From positions 20,838-84,837 of the forward strand of contig MKSY01000030.1 of NCBI GenBank assembly GCA_001897475.1: 64,000 nucleotides of DNA, written 5' to 3'. This DNA comes from Alphaproteobacteria bacterium 43-37 (GTDB taxonomy: Bacteria > Pseudomonadota > Alphaproteobacteria > 43-37). The notes beneath the pieces were generated by a model, which worked only from the letters and a program-made list of their open reading frames with translations, did not search any database and was not told the origin of the DNA. Position numbers and translations under genes: made by a program. Below are positions 1 through 6,756 of this stretch, piece after piece; the first letter of the stretch is position 1; every line of letters begins with the position of its first letter.

Positions 1-2
1 TG

Positions 3-689
3 GCAATTTCAACGCCCTCTGCCCAAGCTGTTTTGCGGGGCGATGAGGGGGTGCCAATTGTTTTCGCGGCGGTGTCAAATCCGGATGCGGCTGGCCTTAC
101 GTATAAAGAGGTCAGAACATTTGTCACTGGCACAACGGATTTGCCTCCGGTTGATGCGCAATTGAGCTTTGCTCAAGAGTTGTTCCCGCAGGCCAAAAAG
201 GTTGGTGTCATTTACAACTCAGGGGAAGCTAATTCAGCGAGTTTCATTGGGCAATTAAAAAAGGAATGCCTAAAGGCCAAGTTGGAATTAATTGAAAGTG
301 TGGTGACAAAGTCAAGCGATGTCAGTGCGGCTGTTACGAAGATTGTTTCAAGTGGTGTAGATTTTATTTTACTCCCACAGGATAATACGGTTGTTTCGGC
401 GTTGGATGCTGTCCTTAGGGCAACAACCGCGGCCCATATTCCGATTGTTGCAAGTGACACGGATTTGATAGTCAAAGGAGTTTTTGCGGCTGTAGGTTAT
501 AGTCGTTATGAAGCAGGCCGAGAGACCGGAAAAATGGTTATGGATGTTTTGCGTGGTGTTCCTGTAAGAGATATCCCTATCCATCCCGCAGGCAAGCTAA
601 AAAAAATAATCAACATGAATTTAAAGCAAGTTTTGGGGAAAGAGATCCCGGAATCTATTTTAAAGCAGTATGAACTGTTTAGAGAATAA
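3..689 (+). CDS. ABC transporter substrate-binding protein (5' partial)
   Basis: This is the C-terminal part of a periplasmic substrate-binding protein of the TrpX/PF04392 type; the frame is open to the left edge, so the true start lies outside the window. Family-typical stretches are VPIVFAAVSNPDAAGL near the left end, the segment AKKVGVIYNSGEANS, and the hinge region LPQDNTVVSALDAVL. The C-terminus carries VFAAVGYSRYEAGRETG, usual in these proteins. Members bind a small ligand (aromatic amino acids or related compounds) and deliver it to an ABC permease; the permease and ATPase would be expected to the left. The next gene starts at or just after its stop, which suggests co-transcription. 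Family confident, ligand unknown. Confidence 0.8.
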   Translation, partial: AISTPSAQAVLRGDEGVPIVFAAVSNPDAAGLTYKEVRTFVTGTTDLPPVDAQLSFAQELFPQAKKVGVIYNSGEANSASFIGQLKKECLKAKLELIESVVTKSSDVSAAVTKIVSSGVDFILLPQDNTVVSALDAVLRATTAAHIPIVASDTDLIVKGVFAAVGYSRYEAGRETGKMVMDVLRGVPVRDIPIHPAGKLKKIINMNLKQVLGKEIPESILKQYELFRE

Positions 690-2301
690 ACAAATGGATT
701 TTAAGCTTGCGGGCTCTCGACCCAAGAATCTTACTAAAGATGTAGGTTTGTCAAAGTGGGCTGTGCTGGAGAAGTATTTTTATGCGCACCCAGATCTCTG
801 TTTTCTTTTACTTTGCATAGTACATCTTCTTGTCTGGACACTTGTTCCTGCAATCGTGCAGACCAACCTTCATATTGATGTGGTGGAATGTTTAGCGTGG
901 GGAAAAGAATGGCAGTGGGGGTATCATAAGCATCCGCCGTTGCATGCGTGGGTAACTGAAATATTCTTTATGCCTTTCGGTAAGGCGATTTGGCCTGGTT
1001 TCTTCTTAAGCCAGTTATGCGTTATCTTGACATTCATTTGTGTATGGCGGTTTGGCAAACCAATCATTGGTAAGACACGTACCATTGTTGCTATTGGTTT
1101 GTTGGAGGGGATTATATATTTTCAGTATACGACCCCTGAATTTAACAGCAATGTCTCCCTTTTGCCGTTGTGGTCGTGGGCTATCTATAGTTTTTATCTT
1201 GCTCTGAAAAGGGAGTCTGTTTGGTATTGGCTCATGTTTGGTATTATGATGGGCCTAAGCATTCTTTCAAAATACGCGTCACTCCTTTTGGGTGGGGTGT
1301 TTTTTACGTTTCTGGTGTTCACGCAGACAGGCAGGCAGGTGTGGCGTAAGCCTGGGGTTTACATTAGTGGGGCGGCCATTGTTGTTATTCTTTACCCGCA
1401 CATACAATGGGTCCTGGCTAATGAGGGGCATACCATTGCATATTTTCTGGCTCGTTCCCAAGCGCATAGCCACCCATGGTGGTACAGGCTAATCTTCCCT
1501 ATGAATTTTTTGTTAGGGCAGATTGTTGCTGTATTAGGTATGGTGGTGGCATTCGTGATCATTTTTCGAAACCAGTTGGCTAAATCTCAGCTGCATTTGA
1601 AGCGCTTTTTTAGTGTCTCTGCACAAGAAAGATGGGAAAAAACCTTTATTAAATTTATCGCATTGGGCCCATTGCTCCTTGTTTTGTTAGTTTCGTTTAT
1701 CTTGAATATTCGGTTAAGGACTATGTGGGGAATGCCGTTTTTTACATTCCTTCCCTTTTTATTGGTCGTGGATTTCGTTCCTTATATTTCAAGTGGAGCT
1801 CTCAAAAAGTTTTTTAGAAGTGTGTGTGTGCTGATGTTTTTATCAACTTTAGCTTATGCGGGTACCTATTATCTTGAGCCATATGTTTTGCATAAAGCAA
1901 AGCGAGGACATTTTCCTGGCCGGGTAATGGCTGAAAGAATTACCCAGTCTTGGTATGAGTACACTCATTTGCCATTGCAATATGTGATGGGTGAAATTTG
2001 GGAAGCTGGTTTAGTCGGTTTTTATTCGGCGGATAGGCCTTCGGTTTTTATAAATGGTGATTACTCTATTTCATCTTGGATTAAGCCTGGGCAATTAAAA
2101 GAAGCGGGTGGTGTGATTGTTTGGCTTATTAAGGGAGACGATGAGGATATGCCTGCTACCTTAAAGCAAAGGTTTCCGGCTGCAATAATCCAGAGGCCAT
2201 TGAGGCTTTCATATCATACGGCTGCATTGCTTGAGCCGGCTAAAATTGGTTGGGCTATCCTTTTGCCAAAGTTTTCGGGTAAAGACTATCACGAGATCTA
2301 G
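670..2301 (+). CDS. GT39-type (ArnT/PMT-like) membrane glycosyltransferase
   Basis: A 543-aa polytopic protein with about ten hydrophobic segments. The first luminal loop after TM1 carries HIDVVE (residues 68-73) and HPPLHAW (88-94), matching the acidic catalytic loop and the PPL motif of GT-C fold GT39 transferases. Such enzymes move a sugar from a polyprenyl-phosphate donor to lipid A, protein or another envelope acceptor. The upstream gene ends at 689; the ATG at 694 (MDFKL) follows that stop directly and is a plausible alternative to the 670 start, which overlaps the upstream gene by 20 bp. No clear Shine-Dalgarno sequence distinguishes them. Acceptor and sugar cannot be inferred. Confidence 0.8.
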   Translation: MNCLENKQMDFKLAGSRPKNLTKDVGLSKWAVLEKYFYAHPDLCFLLLCIVHLLVWTLVPAIVQTNLHIDVVECLAWGKEWQWGYHKHPPLHAWVTEIFFMPFGKAIWPGFFLSQLCVILTFICVWRFGKPIIGKTRTIVAIGLLEGIIYFQYTTPEFNSNVSLLPLWSWAIYSFYLALKRESVWYWLMFGIMMGLSILSKYASLLLGGVFFTFLVFTQTGRQVWRKPGVYISGAAIVVILYPHIQWVLANEGHTIAYFLARSQAHSHPWWYRLIFPMNFLLGQIVAVLGMVVAFVIIFRNQLAKSQLHLKRFFSVSAQERWEKTFIKFIALGPLLLVLLVSFILNIRLRTMWGMPFFTFLPFLLVVDFVPYISSGALKKFFRSVCVLMFLSTLAYAGTYYLEPYVLHKAKRGHFPGRVMAERITQSWYEYTHLPLQYVMGEIWEAGLVGFYSADRPSVFINGDYSISSWIKPGQLKEAGGVIVWLIKGDDEDMPATLKQRFPAAIIQRPLRLSYHTAALLEPAKIGWAILLPKFSGKDYHEI

Positions 2302-2337
2302 TGTTTTTATCATGTTGAATTTTAAGGCAAAATTTCT

Positions 2338-2366
2338 TTGTTTTTAATTGTAAAATAGTATATAAC
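2338..2366 (+). promoter_or_regulatory. Sigma70-type promoter for the 2400 gene
   Basis: TTGTTT (2338-2343), a 17-nt spacer and TATAAC (2361-2366) form a good -35/-10 pair in the gap behind the glycosyltransferase gene. Transcription would start about 30 nt before the ATG at 2400. Prediction by eye only. Confidence 0.5.
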
Positions 2367-2399
2367 GCAATCATAAACTGATTTTGGGCTTGGCTGTAA

Positions 2400-3740
2400 A
2401 TGAATCGCATTGGTGTTTTTGTCTATATTGGAATGCTTGTCGTGCTTCTAAATGGAGCAGTTTTGGCTGAAAAACCTCCTATATGTTATGAATCAGAGCC
2501 TTTTGATGAGCTTATGTTTCCTCAAATTAATGGTAACTACTGGCATGTCACAACTCAAAGGCAGCCAGGATGCGAAAGCAACTATTGTTTAACAACTCTA
2601 AGTAATTCAAACATCCTTTTTGCTATAGAAGCGGATGGCAATATTAAAGGCGCCTCAAAAACTTTGAGTGTATGGCAAATTAAATGGGATGGTGGGTTGC
2701 TTGACTGCATAGATCCTGAAGCAAGAGATGAGATTTTGCGTGGAAACCCTGAGATTGGCGATTTTTTTAAAGCTATCTCCAAGATTGAGATAGCTAAAAT
2801 GTTGCGGCTTTTTATCAATGCCCGAAACACTATGATCCGTGAGTGGTATTATAGTTTTTATGATGGCATTGTGAAGGCTTGTTTGGCTGTGGGCTCTATA
2901 TGGCAGGAAATAGAGATTAGCACCATAGACAATGCCTTCAGGATCCTCTTTGAGAGGTCTTGGAATGCTAGAGAGAAGAGTTCAAAAACTAAAGAGCAAG
3001 AGCCGGAAAATAAAGAAGATAAGGGCGGTGTGGAAACGGCCGATGTTTCTGTTGAAGAAAGTGTTTTTGGTGCAGAAAATTATATTCCTTTCATGGATCC
3101 TACGGCTTTGAAGGAAGTTATCGGCCCAGTTCTAGATGCCATTAAAGCTCCAGAAAGCAAACGTACAAGGGTGATAGAAGATAGTTTTGAGGCTAATAAA
3201 GGAAAAATTGACCTGGTTATTCGACACATGGGGCCTGTTTATTTATATGTGGTGAGTGAAGAGGATAATCTTTTTACTATTGCATGGCCATTAAAAGCGG
3301 TGCCTGGTTCAGTGCAAGATAACCATTGCATGTACATGACGGTGAGAATCCTTCAAAGTGATACAATGGTGCATATGGTTTCGATGAGCACAGTTCTTGC
3401 TCAAGCGAGTAATTGTGCTCTTGACCCAAATATAAGTGACGATGAAAAAAAGCTCCAAAGAGGCTTGCTAAAGGAATTTAAGCTTCGGCCAAATGAGCTG
3501 GCAAGCTCCTATCCAGTAGATCCTGGCAATACGGATGAAAGGAAAAGTCGTAGTATTTTGGCGACAGCTGACGTAACGGTAGAAGATACTCCTCAATTGG
3601 CATCTGACGATCATTCTTTAAGTGATCAAGGTGTTTTATCCAATGAAGTTTTGCCATCTGTGAGAGATGATGCCGTAAAAATATCAGATTCTGCGGATCA
3701 TCTGGATAATCCTGGCGCTACAGATCAAGCTGAGTTATAA
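2400..3740 (+). CDS. Secreted protein of unknown function
   Basis: A 446-aa protein I do not recognise. It begins with a clear signal peptide (MNRIGVFVYIGMLVVLLNGAVLA, likely cleaved before EKPP), so it is periplasmic or secreted. Cysteines at PICYES, QPGCESNYC, LLDCID, VKACLA, DNHCMY and SNCALD suggest disulphides. The middle (about residues 195-225) is Lys/Glu-rich and probably disordered, and the last 80 residues are Asp/Ser-rich and low in complexity. A signal peptide, scattered cysteines and disordered linkers suit an exported host-interaction protein, but no domain is recognisable. It has its own promoter at 2338-2366 and a terminator after it. Confidence 0.65.
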   Translation: MNRIGVFVYIGMLVVLLNGAVLAEKPPICYESEPFDELMFPQINGNYWHVTTQRQPGCESNYCLTTLSNSNILFAIEADGNIKGASKTLSVWQIKWDGGLLDCIDPEARDEILRGNPEIGDFFKAISKIEIAKMLRLFINARNTMIREWYYSFYDGIVKACLAVGSIWQEIEISTIDNAFRILFERSWNAREKSSKTKEQEPENKEDKGGVETADVSVEESVFGAENYIPFMDPTALKEVIGPVLDAIKAPESKRTRVIEDSFEANKGKIDLVIRHMGPVYLYVVSEEDNLFTIAWPLKAVPGSVQDNHCMYMTVRILQSDTMVHMVSMSTVLAQASNCALDPNISDDEKKLQRGLLKEFKLRPNELASSYPVDPGNTDERKSRSILATADVTVEDTPQLASDDHSLSDQGVLSNEVLPSVRDDAVKISDSADHLDNPGATDQAEL

Positions 3741-3771
3741 TTTTTAAGCCTAATCATTTTTCTTTCTTTGG

Positions 3772-3800
3772 TTACTAAAAGGTTTTGACCTTTAGTTTTT
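3772..3800 (+). terminator. Rho-independent terminator
   Basis: An inverted repeat of about 8 bp (CTAAAAGG against CCTTTAG, one bulge) around TTTTGA is followed by TTTTT, 30 bp after the stop of the secreted-protein gene. Confidence 0.5.
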
Positions 3801-3875
3801 GAGAAGGGATCTTGGAAAAAGATATACATAATAGGGGTTTTGTGTTAGGCAAAAAAAAGGGAAAGGTGGGGCGCC

Positions 3876-4595
3876 TTGAAAAAAACAATCTGGACCATTT
3901 GTGTGGGACTTTTGGTGGCATGGAAGAATTTGTGCGCTGGGCTTGTCCTCCTTGATGATGCTCCTGGTGTGGAAGCCGTCTTTACGTCTTACTCTTCATG
4001 TTATCAAGAGCAGCTTACACTTAGCTTGCCAAATGATATGCATATTCATGATAAAAATAATTCTGTAGTGGTCTTTTGCAACAATGCTGATAAAGTGTGT
4101 CCCTTACATGCGTATCAGTCTCCCGATAGGCTGTTAAGTTTCGCTGCTTTGCCTACAGTGTCGTCTTATGATTGCGACAGTGTGTATGGTGAATCCTATT
4201 CTTGCTTGGGTGGAAAGTTTAGGTCTGGCTTATTAAAAGATAGCCATAGTGAGGTTAACTATATGAGCACAGTCTGTCGGGCACAAAGTGGTGATGGCAG
4301 TAGTTTCTTTTATCTAACGCGATTTTTGAGAGGGCAGAAGAGTCTTTATAAGGTTGCGTTCAGGCATGATTTTACCCCTCCTGAAAAAGAATGCGGGTTT
4401 GTCGGGTTATCTGTGTGGTGGAGGATGGTAGATCTTCTGGAGGGGTTCAAGGTTTTGAAAGTTGGGATGTCTTTTTCGAAGCAAATCGTGGAAAATGAGC
4501 GGCTTTATAATGCCGTAGATTTGCAGATTGATTCCAGTGTTTTGAAGCCCCTTCCAGAATGGGCGGGATGCATAGGCAATAAAATTAAAGTTTGA
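3876..4595 (+). CDS. Secreted cysteine-rich protein of unknown function
   Basis: A 239-aa protein with no family I recognise. It appears to start at TTG (3876), preceded by the Shine-Dalgarno-like AAAGGTGG, and has a signal peptide (MKKTIWTICVGLLVAWKNLCAG). Cysteines recur (SSCYQ, VFCNN, KVCPL, YDCDS, SCLGG, VCRAQ, ECGFV, GCIGN), which points to a disulphide-bonded exported protein. Together with the preceding secreted gene it makes a pair of lineage-specific exported proteins next to a prophage integration site. No operon link is required, since a terminator lies between them. Confidence 0.6.
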   Translation: MKKTIWTICVGLLVAWKNLCAGLVLLDDAPGVEAVFTSYSSCYQEQLTLSLPNDMHIHDKNNSVVVFCNNADKVCPLHAYQSPDRLLSFAALPTVSSYDCDSVYGESYSCLGGKFRSGLLKDSHSEVNYMSTVCRAQSGDGSSFFYLTRFLRGQKSLYKVAFRHDFTPPEKECGFVGLSVWWRMVDLLEGFKVLKVGMSFSKQIVENERLYNAVDLQIDSSVLKPLPEWAGCIGNKIKV

Positions 4596-4611
4596 GATAA
4601 GCTTTAAATAA

Positions 4612-4636
4612 AAAAAGCAGCCTTTGGGCTGCTTTT
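4612..4636 (+). terminator. Rho-independent terminator
   Basis: AAAAAGCAGCC-TTT-GGGCTGCTTTT, a perfect hairpin with an A tract before and a T tract after it, 16 bp behind the secreted-protein stop. It could act in both directions. Confidence 0.85.
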
Positions 4637-4693
4637 GAGTTTGCGAGTTTGGTTCTCCAACCTTGTTCAATGATAGTAATAACTATTCTCATT

Positions 4694-4712
4694 GAGAATG
4701 ACAATCATTATT
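4694..4712. promoter_or_regulatory. Fur-box-like operator with a nearby 15-bp palindrome
   Basis: GAGAATGACAATCATTATT matches the classical 19-bp Fur box GATAATGATAATCATTATC at 16 positions. It overlaps the exact palindrome ATTCTCA-T-TGAGAAT on its left. A further palindrome, TCATAAC-G-GTTATGA, lies at 4716-4730. No protein gene starts nearby: tRNA-Thr begins at 4820 on the plus strand, and the prophage leftmost gene runs toward this point. The site may be a relic of a host promoter separated from its gene by prophage integration. Alphaproteobacteria often use RirA or Irr instead, so the regulator identity is uncertain. Confidence 0.4.
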
Positions 4713-4819
4713 TTGTCATAACGGTTATGAAAAAAAACGATGGTCTAGAATTTTTAGTTTTTATTAAAAAGATATAGACATTCTTATGTGACCCGTTACA
4801 CTCATGCCAACGTTTTTGT

Positions 4820-4894
4820 GCCGAAGTAGCTCAGGGGTAGAGCAACTGATTCGTAATCAGTGGGTCGGAGGTTCAATTCCTCTCTTCGGCACCA
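4820..4894 (+). tRNA. tRNA-Thr(CGT)
   Basis: A complete cloverleaf can be drawn. The acceptor stem is GCCGAAG/CTTCGGC, the D-arm has AGCTCAGGGGTAGAGC, the anticodon stem CTGAT/ATCAG encloses loop TCGTA with anticodon CGT, and the T-arm is GGAGG-TTCAATT-CCTCT. The discriminator A and the CCA tail are encoded (to 4894). Anticodon CGT reads ACG threonine codons. Its 3' part is the attachment site of the prophage, which restores the full tRNA end at attL. Confidence 0.95.
4848..4894 (+). repeat. attL core (47-bp direct repeat inside tRNA-Thr)
   Basis: These 47 bp, from the anticodon stem to the encoded CCA end, are repeated exactly at 46058-46104. The bases outside differ on both sides. This defines the integrase crossover segment, as is typical of P4-type integrases targeting a tRNA 3' half. 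Confidence 0.93.
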
Positions 4895-4942
4895 GTAAAA
4901 CAATAGGATTTTTAGCTCCATCTCTTCTCTCCCTAAAAGACC

Positions 4943-4962
4943 CGGTAGCATATCGGTAGCAA
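4943..4962 (+). repeat. Candidate integrase arm-type sites, attL side
   Basis: CGGTAGCA-TAT-CGGTAGCAA is a tandem pair of CGGTAGCA, 49 bp inside attL. The identical 20-mer recurs at 45911-45930 beside the integrase gene on the attR side. Paired short direct repeats on both arms of a prophage are what tyrosine integrases bind as arm-type sites. Confidence 0.6.
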
Positions 4963-4972
4963 ATTTGGTGGT

Positions 4973-5182
4973 TCATGGATTGTGCTGGTAGTTTACTTCT
5001 GTAGTAGATTTAAAAAGGCTTTTTTCGATATAGTTCTCAACATCTTGTTCTCTATAAAAAACTTTCGAACCCAATTTTACAAATGGGAATCCGTGCCCTT
5101 TAACCCGATTGTTTCTTAGGTAACTCAGGCTGACTTTGTACTGTACGGCGACTTCCTTTTCGGTAAGTAATTTTGTGGCCAT
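4973..5182 (-). CDS. Small HTH protein, AlpA/excisionase-like
   Basis: A 69-aa protein with the compact winged-helix layout of AlpA/Xis/MerR-type binders: LLTEKEVAVQYKVSLSYLRN, then GFPFVKLGSKVFYREQDVENYIE. Such proteins bend DNA and act as recombination directionality factors or transcription factors. It is the phage gene nearest attL, directly beside the candidate arm-type sites, which supports a role in excision. It is the third of three tandem related genes. Confidence 0.65.
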   Translation of the reverse strand: MATKLLTEKEVAVQYKVSLSYLRNNRVKGHGFPFVKLGSKVFYREQDVENYIEKSLFKSTTEVNYQHNP

Positions 5183-5208
5183 TTGGCGTATAGCTCCTGT
5201 TAATTATA

Positions 5209-5445
5209 TCATTGTGGGGAGTTTGCAGCGCTACCGGATGCTACCGGCAAAACGGATGCAAAGTTGATGACGTCTTCTTGACGATAAAAAATTCGGTTTT
5301 TAACTTTTACATACGGCAGACCAATCTTCTTGGAACGTTGGTTTCGAAGTGTGCCTGGGCTGATGTTTAGCATCCTAGCTACCTCATGTTCACTCATAAG
5401 GCGGGTGGCTTTATTATCCTTTGTATAGGCATAGTGTTGAGTCAT
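5209..5445 (-). CDS. Small HTH protein, AlpA/excisionase-like
   Basis: A 78-aa paralogue of its neighbours. It has the HTH segment MSEHEVARMLNISPGTLRNQ followed by the wing GLPYVKVKNRIFYRQEDVINF. Its 3' end contains a third CGGTAGCA pair on the minus strand (5230-5247), encoding the VASGSA tail. The role may be excision or control of early genes; the family assignment rests on fold-like pattern only. Confidence 0.6.
   Translation of the reverse strand: MTQHYAYTKDNKATRLMSEHEVARMLNISPGTLRNQRSKKIGLPYVKVKNRIFYRQEDVINFASVLPVASGSAANSPQ
5230..5247 (-). repeat. Third CGGTAGC pair, inverted orientation
   Basis: GCTACCGGATGCTACCGG is, on the minus strand, CCGGTAGC-AT-CCGGTAGC. It is the same repeat as at 4943-4962 but in opposite orientation and inside the end of an HTH gene. 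It is probably another Int or Xis binding site. Confidence 0.4.
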
Positions 5446-5459
5446 GAGTGCAGTCCTCT

Positions 5460-5858
5460 TTAATGCCAGTTCACATTGACGTTACGGCCTTGGTAAAACT
5501 TTTCCCATTGCTCTTTAATGTAATAATCTTGCCCTTTGAGGCTTACAAAGCGCATGCCTTTACCCAATTGCCTTAGCCTGGCCAAGGTTTGTTCACACAA
5601 GTAATATGTTTTGGCGATGTATTTAGGTGTCACAAAATGAACCACATCAGGATTGATGAATTTGCGAGCTTTTTTGTTCACTCGAGGATTCCAATGGCTG
5701 GCAAGCCACTCTTCCACATCCTTGCGGTTGTAATAAGTATTGCCATCCGCATCCTTGGTGTAAGGAATGCCTGAGTTTAAAGAGCGTTGTTTGTAAAGAG
5801 TGCTGAGGCTGATGCTGTACTGATTCGCGACAGCTTTAGGCGTGAGTAATTGAGTCAT
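5460..5858 (-). CDS. Tandem-HTH protein (two AlpA-like domains)
   Basis: A 132-aa protein with two copies of the domain found singly in the two genes downstream. Copy one is LLTPKAVANQYSISLSTLYKQ plus GIPYTKDADGNTYYNRKDVEEWL (residues 4-52). Copy two is FVTPKYIAKTYYLCEQTLARL plus MRFVSLKGQDYYIKEQW (about 74-120). This looks like domain duplication inside an array of four HTH units over three genes. No enzymatic part is visible; a DNA-binding role in excision or regulation is inferred. Confidence 0.6.
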   Translation of the reverse strand: MTQLLTPKAVANQYSISLSTLYKQRSLNSGIPYTKDADGNTYYNRKDVEEWLASHWNPRVNKKARKFINPDVVHFVTPKYIAKTYYLCEQTLARLRQLGKGMRFVSLKGQDYYIKEQWEKFYQGRNVNVNWH

Positions 5859-5922
5859 TTTTATATGAGTTCCTGTTTTGGATTGTTGGTTGTGTGTTTA
5901 TAGGTAGGTTTTGTTTATGGTT

Positions 5923-6684
5923 TTAAGTCTTGGGGACGCTTTGAGGAGGCTCCCAAAGGCCCACGCCCTGCTTTGGGCAATATTCATGGGCATGCAGAAT
6001 CTTGGCGAGTCTGGCTTGATGCAGGGCATCCTCAGGTTTTAGGTTTGCTTTTGCGTAAGTGGTTAGTATCCGTTCCCAAGCGTCCGCAAGGCTTTTGTAG
6101 CCACTCAAGATGCTTTTGGCCTTAGTTTTGCCAATGCCAGGGCAGCCGGTGTATCCATCTACAATGTCCCCTGAAAGGGTTTGCGTTAGAAAAGCTTCTT
6201 CAGCTTGTGACTTGGTAACTGTTTCAAGGCCCAACAGAGGCGTGAGTGGATTAAAGTGAGTCCCAGGGATTTGTTTAAAATCTTTATCCGAAGAAATCAT
6301 AATGGTTTGGTGGCCATCCTCTTTAGTAGCCTCAATGCCAATCACATCATCCGCTTCCAAAGTTGGGATTTCCAGCGTTAGATAGGCCTTGGAAACCTCT
6401 TGTCTTAATACTTTCACCAAGACAGCTGGCTCCTTCAAGCGCCGCTGGGCTTTGTATCTTGGGCACAGCTTTTTGCGAAAGTTATCTTTATGTGATAAAG
6501 CCAGCAGAATGTTTTTAGCCTTAAATTGCTCCTGCCATTCTTTAATCGTTTTATGAATGCCTTCCAAGGCAATGTGTTGGTTGCCAAAAGACACCCAAAG
6601 GCCATCGCCCCAGTCTACATGCTCAGTTGCCCCATGGGCATGGCGATAGATCAGCATATCGCCATCAATAAGTAGTTTAGTCAT
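5923..6684 (-). CDS. T7 gp6-like 5'-3' exonuclease (FEN/PIN fold)
   Basis: A 253-aa 5' nuclease of the polymerase-I/FEN superfamily, corresponding to T7 gene 6. Metal-binding motifs are LLIDGDMLIYR (residues 4-14), LEADDVIG (about 112-119), SSDKDFKQI (about 134-142) and DIVDGYTGCPGIGKTKA (about 178-194), the last being the helix-three-turn-helix with GIGKTKA. It removes RNA primers and degrades host DNA to feed replication. It follows the DNA polymerase gene directly, as in T7. Confidence 0.9.
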   Translation of the reverse strand: MTKLLIDGDMLIYRHAHGATEHVDWGDGLWVSFGNQHIALEGIHKTIKEWQEQFKAKNILLALSHKDNFRKKLCPRYKAQRRLKEPAVLVKVLRQEVSKAYLTLEIPTLEADDVIGIEATKEDGHQTIMISSDKDFKQIPGTHFNPLTPLLGLETVTKSQAEEAFLTQTLSGDIVDGYTGCPGIGKTKAKSILSGYKSLADAWERILTTYAKANLKPEDALHQARLAKILHAHEYCPKQGVGLWEPPQSVPKT

Positions 6685-6756
6685 TGTGTTATTGCCTTAT
6701 TTAAAAGAAGAGAAGAGAAGAGATAAATCAGGGCGGTGGCTCTGCCGGCGGCGGCC

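Noticed and set aside
4924..4940. T3/T7-like promoter CTTTTAGGGAGAGAAG on the minus strand near attL
   Set aside because: It does not match the GTATAGGAGAAA consensus inferred for this phage and occurs once; probably chance.
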